DNA from: Novipirellula galeiformis
GTDB lineage: Bacteria > Planctomycetota > Planctomycetia > Pirellulales > Pirellulaceae
NCBI RefSeq assembly: GCF_007860095.1
Contig: NZ_SJPT01000004.1
Location: 62,001 to 126,000 of the forward strand
Direction of reading: 5' to 3'
Length of the DNA: 64,000 nucleotides
Shown here piece after piece: positions 35,948-45,762 of this stretch. The notes under the pieces are model-generated. The model was given only the letters and a program-made list of their open reading frames with translations, was not told where the DNA came from and searched no databases. A program made the position numbers and the translations under genes. Every line of letters begins with the position of its first letter. Within the stretch, counting starts at the first letter, position 1.

Positions 35948-36856
35948 TCACTTGCCCAGTGTTCCCACGATTTCGGCGACGCCGGTGGCTCCAAGCTCGC
36001 TCAGGGCGGCGGGCAATTGGTCGACCAAGCGGGTTGAAACGGTCGGGTCATAGTAGTTTGCCGTGCCGATTTGAATGGCGCTGGCGCCCGCCACTAAAAA
36101 TTGCATCACGTCGTCGATCGTCGCAATCCCGCCAATCCCGATGATGGGAATATTCACTGCGGAGGCAACTTGGTGAACACATCGCAGCGCGATCGGTTTA
36201 ATCGCAGGCCCACTCAACCCGCCCATGCCATTACCGAGCATCGGTTTGCGGCGCCGCCAATCGATGGCCATCCCGAGCACGGTATTGATCAAACAAACCG
36301 CGTCGGCGCCGCCATCGGAAGCGGCCTGGGCGATGTCGGCAATGCGAGTGACGTTGGGCGTCAACTTCGCCAAAATCGGCACCTTGCATGATCGCCGTGC
36401 CGCTTCGACGACGTTGCGACAGGAGTTCGCGTCGGTTCCAAAATCGATTCCGCCACTGACATTCGGGCAGGACAAATTCAATTCGACAGCGGCGACCCCC
36501 GCTTCGTTTCCGATGCGTTCGGCGAGCGACACAAACTCGTCCTGCGTCCGTCCGGCCACACTAACAACGACCGCAGTTTCGAGCGTTCTCAGATAGGGGA
36601 GATGATTTTCGAGAAACGCATCGACACCGTCGTTATCCAAGCCGATTGCATTGAGCAATCCGGCAGAGGTCTCGACCGTTCGCCACGGCGCGTTGCCGAT
36701 TCGCGGTTCGGCGGTGATCGTTTTTGGCAGGACGGCACCGAGTCGAGGAATATCGACGATGCCTTCCATCTCGCGCGCGTAGCCGAACGTTCCTGAAGCA
36801 ACCATAATGGGGTTTTTCAGGGTCAAACGGCCCAGAGTGGTAGATAAATCGGTCAT
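35948..36856 (-). CDS. pyrD: dihydroorotate dehydrogenase, class 1B type catalytic subunit
   Basis: From [20 protein letters not shown] the protein is 302 residues. It shows the FMN barrel signature [26 protein letters not shown], the active loop [18 protein letters not shown] (class 1 catalytic Cys), [17 protein letters not shown] and [12 protein letters not shown], with [12 protein letters not shown] at the end. It oxidises dihydroorotate to orotate in pyrimidine synthesis. Lack of an N-terminal membrane helix and the Cys loop place it in class 1, and NAD-type 1B is likely. A PyrK partner is not visible in the window. The gene follows coaB; an alternative ATG at 36922 abuts the coaB stop with no gap. 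Confidence 0.94.
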   Translation of the reverse strand: MTDLSTTLGRLTLKNPIMVASGTFGYAREMEGIVDIPRLGAVLPKTITAEPRIGNAPWRTVETSAGLLNAIGLDNDGVDAFLENHLPYLRTLETAVVVSVAGRTQDEFVSLAERIGNEAGVAAVELNLSCPNVSGGIDFGTDANSCRNVVEAARRSCKVPILAKLTPNVTRIADIAQAASDGGADAVCLINTVLGMAIDWRRRKPMLGNGMGGLSGPAIKPIALRCVHQVASAVNIPIIGIGGIATIDDVMQFLVAGASAIQIGTANYYDPTVSTRLVDQLPAALSELGATGVAEIVGTLGK

Positions 36857-36922
36857 TGCTAATTCGTTATTCGAGACTCCATCCTCAGCCTCGCGTCTGG
36901 CAAAGGAGGGGTTAAACTTCAT

Positions 36923-37558
36923 TCACGTTCGACACGTCACGTGTTCACCGATGTGTCGGATTAATTCTTTAGCAACGTACTCTTTCTCGCCATGGATCTC
37001 AGCGATTACGTTGCCTTTGGCGTCGAGCAATTCCACGTCGTTTTGATTGGAATCGATCGCCTGGGGGCCATTGCTCACCATCAGATCGCAGTGCTTGGTT
37101 TCCAGCTTCACGGTGGCGCGAAAGCGACGATCTTCGGTTTCTAATGCGAATCCGACGACCCATTGATCGCGGCGTTTGGTTTGCCCCAACGTCGCGACGA
37201 CGTCGGCGGTTTCGATCAATTCCAGCTTCAGTGGTTCGCCGGTCTTGGCCATTTTCTGCGACAGCACCAAATGGGGCATGTAGTCACACGGCGCAGCCGC
37301 ACCGATGGCTCCATCGCAATCTTCGAATGCGTTTACCGCCGCGACCAGCATTTCGTCGGTCGTGATCACGGGGATCACTGTCGCCGCAGCGGGATACGCG
37401 ACACTGACCGGTCCCGAGACGATGACCACCTCGTGACCGGCGTGGATTGCGGCAGCGGCCAGCGCCGCCCCCATCCGACCACTGGACGCATTGGTCAGAT
37501 AGCGAACCGGGTCAAGGTATTGCCGCGTCGGGCCTGAGGTAATGAGAATGCGAGCCAC
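36923..37558 (-). CDS. coaB: CoaB, phosphopantothenoylcysteine synthetase (stand-alone)
   Basis: 211 residues matching the C-terminal half of Dfp/CoaBC: MARILITSGPTRQYLDPVRY, NASSGRMGAALA, VSGPVS, AAPCDYMP, VVGFALETED and NDVELLDAKG. CoaB joins cysteine to 4'-phosphopantothenate using CTP, an early step to coenzyme A. The decarboxylase half (CoaC) is absent, so it must be a separate gene elsewhere. The gene leads directly into pyrD (no gap if the longer pyrD start is used). Confidence 0.93.
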   Translation of the reverse strand: MARILITSGPTRQYLDPVRYLTNASSGRMGAALAAAAIHAGHEVVIVSGPVSVAYPAAATVIPVITTDEMLVAAVNAFEDCDGAIGAAAPCDYMPHLVLSQKMAKTGEPLKLELIETADVVATLGQTKRRDQWVVGFALETEDRRFRATVKLETKHCDLMVSNGPQAIDSNQNDVELLDAKGNVIAEIHGEKEYVAKELIRHIGEHVTCRT

Positions 37559-37591
37559 AGATTTAGACTGCTCTACGATGGATGCTTTGGA

Positions 37592-37975
37592 TTACGGATG
37601 CTTGGGATTACGGTGATTCTCGAGCGTACGGCTGATGATTTCGTCGACCTCTTTGTCGGTCAACTCCATCCTCACTGCGGTCAGCGCGAACAACCGTTTT
37701 TCCGATTCGTCCAAAATCCCATCGGCAGCCATCATGCGGATCAAATCCGCCAACAACTCACCACGTTGCTCCTTGTCGCTGGGCAGTTCCAGCACCGCCT
37801 CGTCACGAAGTCCGAATTCGACCGCCTGTTGCAGGTCGAGTTCGTTAAGTCCGAGGTCGGCGCAGCGGTCGGCGACGAGATTCACTTCGCGTTCGCCAAG
37901 CGATCCATCCGCAAACGCCATCACCACTAGGTTGCGCAAGGCAAGGCGACGTTTCTTCAGATTGTCTTCGTTCAT
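37592..37975 (-). CDS. TerB-like acidic helical protein
   Basis: The start MNEDNLKKRRLALRNL gives 127 residues. It has two TerB-type helical repeats: VVMAFADGSLGEREVNLVAD and LIRMMAADGILDESEKRLFA, each with the A-DG-L-EE acidic loop typical of TerB/DjlA-like domains. No membrane segment or signal peptide is present. The molecular function of such proteins is mostly unknown. It lies 33 bp upstream of coaB on the same strand and may be co-transcribed. An ATG at 38011 adds 12 residues and is less likely. Confidence 0.8.
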   Translation of the reverse strand: MNEDNLKKRRLALRNLVVMAFADGSLGEREVNLVADRCADLGLNELDLQQAVEFGLRDEAVLELPSDKEQRGELLADLIRMMAADGILDESEKRLFALTAVRMELTDKEVDEIISRTLENHRNPKHP

Positions 37976-38119
37976 GCGGAGAATGTTACCCGCGACAACG
38001 GGGGCGAACAAGTATCGAGCATTTCAGCCGATCTCAGGCTACCAATCTCAGGCGGGTGCCTTTTTGAGAGAATTCCTCCCCCCCGACTCCAGCCCCGGCT
38101 AAATGAAATTCGAGCCCGA

Positions 38120-38392
38120 TTAAAAGAAGGCGTGTCCACAATCGCAAACTTTCTTGCGAACATGCGACTCGTTAGCACACTTTGGGCACTTCTTTTTGGA
38201 CCACGATGACTCTTTGGGCGTTTCCGCATCCAATTTTCGCTGCGCCTTCAACTCCTCGGTGCGTGCCGCGTCGGCTTGCAACACGGCGCATTGGGGATGG
38301 ATACCACCCTTGGAATAGGCTCGTTTGCCACACATTGGGCAAATATTGCCATTGGCTTGAGCCGCGGAGGTGGTCGATTTATTCTCGCTCAT
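38120..38392 (-). CDS. small zinc-ribbon protein
   Basis: From MSENKSTTSAAQANGN the protein is 90 residues. It has CPMC near residue 18 with HPQC about 15 residues later, a charged linker (RTEELKAQRKLDAETPKESS) and CPKC with CDCG at the C-terminus, enough cysteines for two small zinc sites. No enzyme motif is seen. Function is unknown. An in-frame ATG at 38422 adds ten residues. Confidence 0.7.
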   Translation of the reverse strand: MSENKSTTSAAQANGNICPMCGKRAYSKGGIHPQCAVLQADAARTEELKAQRKLDAETPKESSWSKKKCPKCANESHVRKKVCDCGHAFF

Positions 38393-39679
38393 ATTTCTCG
38401 CTACTTTTCGTTTGACGAGCAACGTGGCTCAAAAATGAATGAGCATCCGAGCTCGCCTAACCGTGCAACCAAGAAACGCTTTGTAGAGAGTCACGACGTC
38501 GATTGCATTTGGTTGATTGCATTTGAACGTCGCTCACGCATCGCATGCGATTGAAAACGAATGAACGAGAAGAAGTGTGTGGAGACAGAGCAGGGCCACC
38601 CTCTCGCTCCCACCTGCTTAGCACTATGGTACGCGAGATCTGCTGCGAAGTCCACTTAGTGTTCAGGGGGATGGCCGTTAGGGTTGCCAATCACGCCCCA
38701 ACGGTTTCCCCCCGAAGTACCGCGTTGGAAACAAATACAGGCCACTAAAATCAGCACGAAATACGCAAACGCAGCCTCCGGTGAATGTAGTAAACGCTCG
38801 CTTGGAGCAGCGTTTTCACTGCACTTAACGCCTGTTTCACTCGTTTGAATCGGTTTTCCTTCGTCCGCTGCGGAGCGTTCGCTTCGTCGGCAGCGCTGAG
38901 TGCCCCGTCGCTTCGCCGATCGGGCCCGCTTCATGGCACAACGGCGTCGGCGTGTTACTTAACGAATCGCTTGAGATTGCCGACTTCACTCCCTCGGAGC
39001 TGCAATTCACTGAAACGGGGCGATGTTTCAATCCGATCGATTGGGCACGGACGAGCTTCCCCTTCCCCAACCAATCTCCTGCCCAACCAAGTCCATGAAC
39101 GTTTCATACCGGTTGATTGTCCACAAATACGCTGGAAACCGAAGGCGTCAGCCAAGACTCGCCGGCGGCCGTGCGTACCGCCCCCCGCAGAAACTGTCAT
39201 AACGCAAACAAAACTTTCATAACGCCAACATCAGGCCGCCAACATCAGGCCGCAAACATCGGGACATCAGATAAGACGGGCCAAAACGAAGGCACGTCCG
39301 AAGGGGCGTAACACCGAAGCGGGGGTAACAAGAATCGCTTTGACGGATGACCGCAGGTGGTGCAGCGCATCCCTACGGCGGATGTCCGCGTTGCCCGCGG
39401 GATCGTGGTGACGAATCAACCGTATTCACAAGATCTTCCACATCTTCCACGCCTATCCTTCCCGATGCGTCCCGAAAGCGAGTCCGATTTGGCAAGTCCG
39501 CTGGCCCTACGGCCCAGCGAATAAGGCCAGCGTTTGCTGCCCTCTGGCCCCCCCCCCCCACAATTGAGTTGCTTTCTCTCCCCTTGCTCGGATAGAATGG
39601 GACTCTCGCCTCCCATTACCATCGCGGTTTCCTACAACCGTGGTTGCCTTCCTCCATCCTACCGCAGGTCGATTGGCTC
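38393..39679. other. 1.29-kb non-coding gap with repeats and poly(C)
   Basis: I see no gene in this gap between divergent operons. Short frames on both strands are arginine- or serine-rich and lack motifs. It contains a 14-bp direct repeat CCAACATCAGGCCG at 39225 and 39239, a run of 12 C at 39548-39559, and must contain the promoter for the 39680 operon. Confidence 0.45.
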
Positions 39680-41068
39680 ATGATGTTGTCAATACTTGGC
39701 CCGAAATATGGCTCCGCGAAAGTGGGCAAGCAAAGTCAGGATCGCTCCGCCGCATTTTGCGATGGCGTGTCTCGGCGTGGCTTCTTAAAAGTCGGCGCGT
39801 TCGCGATGGGGGGCAGCAGTTTGACGCTGGCCGACCTGATGCGAGCCGAGGCGGCTGCTGGAAAATCTCATTCGCATAAAGCGGTGATCAATATTTTCCT
39901 CGCTGGCGGCGCCCCGCACCAAGACATGTGGGACATCAAGAGCGACGCCCCCAGCGAGGTGCGAGGCGACTTCAAGGCGATCAAGACGAATGTCTCGGGG
40001 ATCGAAATTTGCGAGGTATTTCCCAAACTCGCTGGCATGATGGACAAGGCGGCAATCCTGCGCAGCGTGGTCGGGTGTAGCGGCGGTCACGACGCGTTCC
40101 AATGCATGACCGGTTGGAACCACAATGATTTGAAGAGCATCGGCGGACGTCCGGCCGTGGGCGCGGCGGTCTCTAAATTGTTAGGTCCCGTGGATGCATC
40201 CGTTCCTCCAAACATTGGGCTCGCCGCTCGGACCCGTCACGTGCCTTGGTCGGATTCGGGTTCCTCCGGATTCCTTGGCGCGGCGTACGCGCCGTTTAAA
40301 CCCGACGGGCCGGGCATGAAAAACATGACGCTTGGTGGGATCACCTTGGACCGACTCGCCGACCGACGAAAATTGCTCGGTGAAATCGATACCCTGCGGC
40401 GCGACATCGATGTCACCGGAGCGATGGAAGGGATGGACGCCTTCGGTCAACGAGCGCTCGATGTACTGACCAGTAGCAAGTTGGTCGATGCACTCGATTT
40501 GTCAAAAGAGGACCCCAAGCTTGTCGAGCGATACGGTGACGGCAAACCGTATCAATACCAATACGATGGTTCTCCTACCGTCAACGACCAATTGTTAATC
40601 GCGCGACGTTTGGTCGAAGCGGGCGCGAGGGTGGTGAGTTTGAGCTACGGACGCTGGGACGCCCACAGTGCCAACTTCGATTTGGTCCGCGACCATGGCC
40701 CCAAACTCGACCAATGCCTCAGTGCTCTGATCGAAGATCTCGCGGTGCGAGGAATGCTCGACGATGTCACCGTCGCGGTATGGGGCGAGTTTGGACGCAC
40801 GCCCAAAATCAATGCCAACGCGGGGCGTGATCATTGGCCTCGCGTCAATTCCGCATTCTTAGTCGGCGGCGGGATGCGGACCGGACAAGTGATCGGAGCG
40901 ACCAATCGCTTGGGTGAAGAACCGAGCGAACGCCCCATTCATATGCAAGAGATTGTCGCCACGATGTACCATAATCTCGGGCTCGATACCGCATCGACAA
41001 CCTTAATCGACCCCACCGGGCGTCCCCAGTTCTTAGTCGACCACGAGCCGATAGGTGAGCTGATCTAA
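39680..41068 (+). CDS. DUF1501 protein with Tat signal
   Basis: 462 residues from MMLSILGPKYGS. A twin-arginine signal (SRRGFLKVGAFAMGG) predicts export in folded form. The body has the DUF1501 motifs: INIFLAGGAPHQDMWDIK near the N-terminus, LRSVVG, WNHNDLKSIGGRPAVGAAV, LLIARRLVEAGARVVSLSYGRWDAHSANF and WGEFGRTPKINANAGRDHWP. DUF1501 belongs to the alkaline phosphatase/sulfatase superfamily; which substrate it attacks is not known. It is followed by and overlaps (TAATG) the DUF1549/DUF1553 gene, the standard planctomycete pairing. An ATG at 39644 would add 12 residues. Confidence 0.93.
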   Translation: MMLSILGPKYGSAKVGKQSQDRSAAFCDGVSRRGFLKVGAFAMGGSSLTLADLMRAEAAAGKSHSHKAVINIFLAGGAPHQDMWDIKSDAPSEVRGDFKAIKTNVSGIEICEVFPKLAGMMDKAAILRSVVGCSGGHDAFQCMTGWNHNDLKSIGGRPAVGAAVSKLLGPVDASVPPNIGLAARTRHVPWSDSGSSGFLGAAYAPFKPDGPGMKNMTLGGITLDRLADRRKLLGEIDTLRRDIDVTGAMEGMDAFGQRALDVLTSSKLVDALDLSKEDPKLVERYGDGKPYQYQYDGSPTVNDQLLIARRLVEAGARVVSLSYGRWDAHSANFDLVRDHGPKLDQCLSALIEDLAVRGMLDDVTVAVWGEFGRTPKINANAGRDHWPRVNSAFLVGGGMRTGQVIGATNRLGEEPSERPIHMQEIVATMYHNLGLDTASTTLIDPTGRPQFLVDHEPIGELI

Positions 41069-43596
41069 TGACGATCCTACGAATTGATCCAGCGTGCCGG
41101 CGGAACTCCTCCACCGCCGATTCGGATCGCGGGGCGACGCGATCTCGCGCCACCGCGGGGCTTATTATCGCGTTTGGCATCCTCACCTTCCTGCCTCGCT
41201 CCTTTGCGGGTGAATCGCTGAGCATCGAGAATGCGGAGGCCGATCGCACGCTGCTTGGGCGTGATGCACGGATCCAATTGGTCGTCTCACGACACCATGC
41301 CGGTGAAGTTCATCGCACCGATGAAGATGTGACCGGCGACGTCGTCTACTCCGTAGAACCGGCCGGAATTTTCAGTGTGGATCGTGATGGGTTCGTGATT
41401 CCCATCGCCGATGGACAAGCCACCCTGACCGCCAAACATGCCTCGGGCGCGACCTCCAACGCGACATTCACGGTCAGCGGAATGAGCGAAGATCAAGCGG
41501 TTAGCTTTCCGGGGCAAGTGGTTCCGATCTTCACCAAGCTCGGCTGCAACGGCGGCGGATGCCATGGCAAGGCGGCGGGCCAAAATGGGTTCAAGTTGTC
41601 TTTGTTGGGTTTTGAGCCGCGTGAAGATTACGAGCACTTGATTGGCGAGTCCCGAGGACGTCGAATTTCACCCGCAATCCCCGACCAAAGCTTGCTGTTG
41701 CTCAAAGCGATCAACGCCTCACCCCACGGCGGCGGACAACGTCTCGAGGCGGACAGTCACGAGTATCGCGTGATGCGCCGCTGGATCGCCCAAGGAACGA
41801 ACTTTGGTGACGGAAAGGAACCCTCGGTCGTGTCGATCGAAGTGCTGCCCGCTCATCGACGGTTGGCCCCAGGGGCCAGTCAACAATTGTCCGTCGTCGC
41901 CGTCTATTCTGATGGCGCGCGAGAAGATGTAACACGCGCGGCCCTCTACGAGGCCAACGATACCGAGATGGCCGAGGTCGATGCCAAAGGCAAAGTGACC
42001 TTGAACAAGCACGTGGGTGATGTCGCCGTGATGGCTCGCTACCAAGGGCACGTCACGGTGTTCCGTGCGGATATCCCTCAAACGATCGAGTCGTCGCCGG
42101 AGTCGTTGACACCGCAGCCAGCCAACGTCGTCGACGTTCACGTCTTTGCCAAGCTTCAATCGCTGGGGATTCCCGCCTCGGAAACCTGCGACGACGCGAC
42201 CTTTTTGCGACGAGCAACGCTCGACATCGCAGGCCGTTTACCAACGCCTGAGGAAAGCTCTCAGTTCAACAGCGACCAAAGTGCGAATAAGCGTGAGGTG
42301 CTCGTCGACCAATTGCTGGCCAGCGAGGATCATGCCGATTATTTTGCCAGTAAATGGAACGCGATTCTGCGCAACAAACGCCAAGGTGGCAACCTGGAAT
42401 TCGCCACGATCGCGTTCCATCAATGGATCCGCGACAGCATTGCCGAAAACAAACCGTATGACCAATTTGTTCGTGAGATCGTGACCGCGTCCGGGAGCGT
42501 CGCGAACCATCCTCCGGTCGTTTGGTTCCAACAAGTGCCCGACAAGAGCAGTCGCGTCGAAGACGCCGCACAACTTTTTTTGGCGCAACGTGTCGCCTGT
42601 GCTCACTGTCACCATCACCCCTACGAAAAGTGGAGCCAAGCGGATTACGCTCAACTCTCCGCCTTCTTTGCCACCGTCACCAAGAAGGCGGGCAGCGAGC
42701 CGTTGGAGCCTGATTTCATTGCGGAGGTCGGCGCCGCTACGTCACCTCACCCCAAAACCGGCCAACCGCTGACCGCCGCGGGACTCGACGCAGAATCCGC
42801 TGCCATCGATCCAAGCGAAGATGCTCGAGTCCATTTGGCTCAATGGATGACCGATCCGGCGAATCCCTTTTTTGCCCGCGCGTTGGTGAACCGTTATTGG
42901 AAACATTTCATGGGTCGCGGTTTGGTCGAGCCCGAAGACGACATGCGGATCACCAACCCTCCCTCCAACCCGGAACTGCTCGATGCGATGGCGGCATCGT
43001 TTGTGGAGTCCCACTTTGATCTACGCGCTCTGATTCGTCTGATCGTGTTGTCGAAAACCTATGGGCTCAGTAGCGAGCCGGCCGCAGGCAATCTTGGTGA
43101 TCGACGCAGTTACTCGCGTTATTATCCCAAACGACTGCAGGCCGAAGTGTTGTTAGACGCGATTGACGATGTCTCAGGTAACCAAACCAAGTTCGCCGGA
43201 ATGCCCGCGGGAACCAGGGCGGTGGCGCTGCCCGATACCGAGTTCGATTCGTATTTCCTTAGTGTGTTTGGCATCCCCGACTCTGTGACCGCATGTGAGT
43301 GCGAACGTTCCCAAGAGGCCAACTTGGCTCAGAGTCTGCACCTGATCAACTCGGACGAAATCCAAGAAAAACTGGGGAACGATGCGGCCCGGGCCGCCAA
43401 ACTAGCCGTCGATGGTGATCTGACGGATGAAGCAAAATTGCAGCAGCTATACACGCTCGCGTTCAGTCGCGAAGCAACCGATACGGAACGGAAAGCCATG
43501 CTTGGCTACTTGAGCAGCAAAGAAAATCGCCGAGAAGCCTTCGAAGACATCCTTTGGTCGTTAGTCAATTCCAAAGAGTTTTTGTTCAACCACTAG
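41068..43596 (+). CDS. PSCyt1/DUF1549/DUF1553 secreted cytochrome-like protein
   Basis: An 842-residue exported protein. A hydrophobic segment (about 31-47) is followed by a Big-2-like domain (about 50-140) with NATFTVSGMS. The first cytochrome-like motif CNGGGCHG lies in LGCNGGGCHGKAAGQNGFKL and the second as CAHCHHHPYEKWSQADY, both characteristic of PSCyt1/DUF1549 proteins. A further Ig-like domain (about 245-350) precedes DUF1549 (TFLRRATLDIAGRLPTPEE) and DUF1553 (FFARALVNRYWKHFMGRGLVEP, FDLRALIRLIVLSKTY). These proteins occur in planctomycetes, often paired with DUF1501; they are thought to use haem, but their reaction is unproven. It overlaps the upstream DUF1501 gene by one base. Confidence 0.94.
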   Translation: MTILRIDPACRRNSSTADSDRGATRSRATAGLIIAFGILTFLPRSFAGESLSIENAEADRTLLGRDARIQLVVSRHHAGEVHRTDEDVTGDVVYSVEPAGIFSVDRDGFVIPIADGQATLTAKHASGATSNATFTVSGMSEDQAVSFPGQVVPIFTKLGCNGGGCHGKAAGQNGFKLSLLGFEPREDYEHLIGESRGRRISPAIPDQSLLLLKAINASPHGGGQRLEADSHEYRVMRRWIAQGTNFGDGKEPSVVSIEVLPAHRRLAPGASQQLSVVAVYSDGAREDVTRAALYEANDTEMAEVDAKGKVTLNKHVGDVAVMARYQGHVTVFRADIPQTIESSPESLTPQPANVVDVHVFAKLQSLGIPASETCDDATFLRRATLDIAGRLPTPEESSQFNSDQSANKREVLVDQLLASEDHADYFASKWNAILRNKRQGGNLEFATIAFHQWIRDSIAENKPYDQFVREIVTASGSVANHPPVVWFQQVPDKSSRVEDAAQLFLAQRVACAHCHHHPYEKWSQADYAQLSAFFATVTKKAGSEPLEPDFIAEVGAATSPHPKTGQPLTAAGLDAESAAIDPSEDARVHLAQWMTDPANPFFARALVNRYWKHFMGRGLVEPEDDMRITNPPSNPELLDAMAASFVESHFDLRALIRLIVLSKTYGLSSEPAAGNLGDRRSYSRYYPKRLQAEVLLDAIDDVSGNQTKFAGMPAGTRAVALPDTEFDSYFLSVFGIPDSVTACECERSQEANLAQSLHLINSDEIQEKLGNDAARAAKLAVDGDLTDEAKLQQLYTLAFSREATDTERKAMLGYLSSKENRREAFEDILWSLVNSKEFLFNH

Positions 43597-43641
43597 CCAC
43601 GAGCTTCTTTCCCCCTCTCCCTCTGCCCCTCCCCCACCTCA

Positions 43642-45762
43642 ATGCCTTCCTTCATCGTTCGACTTAGTCTCGCTTGGCTATGCATGGCCTCGATCGCTCA
43701 GGCCCAGTTCCTGGCGATTGAATTGCGCACCATCGATCCGCCACTTGCGACCATCGGGCAAAAGGCTAGCGTGTCGGTCGCCGGCGAGAACATGGACGAA
43801 GTGGACCAACTTTGGTTTTCTCACCCTGGGATCACGGCCACGATCCAATCGGTCGAGCCAGCCACTCCTGCGCCGCTGCTTGAGCCGACCCCAAAATACG
43901 GAAACTTCCACGTCACGGTCGCTGCGGATGTTTCGCCGGGACGGTACGAGGTCCGCGCCGTTGGCAGGCATGGTGTCTCGAATCCTCGCACCTTTTGGGT
44001 CACGTCACTGCCGATCGGTAACGCGACGATCAGCCACGATCGCAGCGTCCCCACTCCCCTGCCTCGGGACACCTGGGTGCATGCGACGTCGTTGGCAAAC
44101 GCGATCCATTATTACGCTGTCGAAATCGCTGCCCCATCGACCACGATTTGTTACCGATCACAAACCAGTGACTCGCCGATGATTGGGCAATGCAAACTTT
44201 ACAACTCCGCAGGGAAAGTCGTCGCGTCGGCACGGGGAGCCGACGGGTTTGATCCCGAGATGGTCATCACCGATCAACCGGCCGGGCAATACGTGCTCGC
44301 GGTCCGTGAATTCCTTTATCGCTCGGGTCCCCCGTACGCTTACCAATTGTCGGTTCAATCGACCCCCGAATTGGCCAACCCCGAACATCAAGCCCATGCC
44401 GCGTTCGCATTTCCTCACGCCGCCACCGCACTGAACGTCGTTTCCGATCCCCAACCGGGGCGGACCGACACCGACATGCCGCAACGCATCGACCTACCGC
44501 ATCAAGCGACATGGTGGTTCGCCTCGGCCAACGAAGTCAACACCTTCGAATTCGAAGTCACCGAATCCGAATCGATTGCGATCGACGTCATTTCAGACCG
44601 CTTAGGCCAACCGACCGATGCGCGGATCATCGTCGATCGGATTTCCCGTGACGAAGCAGGTGCGGTCACGTATCACCCCGTCACGCGAGTCGACGATAGC
44701 CAAGTTGAAACCGATGGAGTGGTATCGCTGCGTACCAAGGACCCCTCGATGGTCTTCACCGCGCCCGCCACCGCAACGTATCGATTGACGGTTCAAGATT
44801 TAGATATCGGAACCTCCCTGCGTGAGGACCAGTGGTTTGTGCTTCGCGTTGGTAAGCCCAATCCGGGATTCACCTTGGTGGCTTACCGTGTCTATCCGCA
44901 TAAAGACAACAACCAATCCAAACCTCATGGTTCGAAGTTGTTTCGTGGCGGAGCAGAGCACATCCGCGTGTTTGCGCTTCGGCGTGATGGATGGACCGGA
45001 TCCATCGAAGTCTCGGCGGAAAACTTGCCCGCCGGCGTGCATTGTGAACCGGTCACGATTGCTGCGAATCAAACTCAAGCGGACTTAACGTTATCAGCCG
45101 CTGAGGATGCCGCCGGCGGTGTCACGTCGATTCGCGTGGTAGGTCACAACGTCGACAAAACCATCACGGAAACCGCCGTTGCCACCACGTTACAGCTCGC
45201 TCGCGGCGGCGGACGCGATTCGATCCGTTCGCGGATCACATCCGAGGTCGTCGTGGCGGTTTCTGAGGAAGACGTTTCGCCGCTAACGATGCGATTGGGC
45301 GACGCTAGCGTGGCAGACGTCAAAGTCGCTGAGGCGCTGTCAGTCGGAATCCAATTGACGCGTCGCGAAGGGGGCAACGACGCCTGCGTCTTGCGGCCAA
45401 TCTCCTTGCCCCCCGGTGTGACGATCGCGGAGGTGACCGTTCCAGCCGACCAATCCGAGGCCACCTGCACGATCCAAACGAGCGCGAAGACGCCCGCCGG
45501 AATTTACTCGCTCTCGCTAATGGCAGAAACTAAAATAAAGGTTCGGCCCAACCCGCAATCGCTGGCCCAGGCCGAAGAAGCTCGCGCTCAGCTCCAATCG
45601 CTTCACGATGATCCCACCCAAGCGGCAAATCTCGATGCCATCAAGGCCGCCATCGTGGAGGCCGATAAGCGAGTGGAAGCTGCGAAAAAGGCTGCGGCTG
45701 AACAAACATTGACCGTCTTTATCCCCACCAATCTAGTGACGTTTCGAGTCGTTGTGCCATGA
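43642..45762 (+). CDS. secreted multi-domain beta-sandwich (PPC-like) protein
   Basis: 706 residues with a signal peptide (MPSFIVRLSLAWLCMASIAQ, cleavage after AQA). An IPT/TIG-like Ig fold comes first (PPLATIGQKASVSVAGENMD and PGRYEVRAVGRHG), then two pre-peptidase C-terminal-like domains (YYAVEIAAPSTTICYRSQ and NTFEFEVTESESIAIDVIS), further Ig-like modules (HIRVFALRRDGWTGSIEVSA) and a coiled-coil tail (AQAEEARAQLQSLHDDP). No enzymatic motif is seen. It likely binds partners or carbohydrate outside the membrane. It overlaps the WD40 gene by four bases (ATGA). Confidence 0.82.
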   Translation: MPSFIVRLSLAWLCMASIAQAQFLAIELRTIDPPLATIGQKASVSVAGENMDEVDQLWFSHPGITATIQSVEPATPAPLLEPTPKYGNFHVTVAADVSPGRYEVRAVGRHGVSNPRTFWVTSLPIGNATISHDRSVPTPLPRDTWVHATSLANAIHYYAVEIAAPSTTICYRSQTSDSPMIGQCKLYNSAGKVVASARGADGFDPEMVITDQPAGQYVLAVREFLYRSGPPYAYQLSVQSTPELANPEHQAHAAFAFPHAATALNVVSDPQPGRTDTDMPQRIDLPHQATWWFASANEVNTFEFEVTESESIAIDVISDRLGQPTDARIIVDRISRDEAGAVTYHPVTRVDDSQVETDGVVSLRTKDPSMVFTAPATATYRLTVQDLDIGTSLREDQWFVLRVGKPNPGFTLVAYRVYPHKDNNQSKPHGSKLFRGGAEHIRVFALRRDGWTGSIEVSAENLPAGVHCEPVTIAANQTQADLTLSAAEDAAGGVTSIRVVGHNVDKTITETAVATTLQLARGGGRDSIRSRITSEVVVAVSEEDVSPLTMRLGDASVADVKVAEALSVGIQLTRREGGNDACVLRPISLPPGVTIAEVTVPADQSEATCTIQTSAKTPAGIYSLSLMAETKIKVRPNPQSLAQAEEARAQLQSLHDDPTQAANLDAIKAAIVEADKRVEAAKKAAAEQTLTVFIPTNLVTFRVVVP

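Noticed and set aside
38656-39222. small frames on both strands between divergent operons
   Set aside because: They overlap each other, are Arg/Ser-rich, and none shows a domain, signal peptide or ribosome site.
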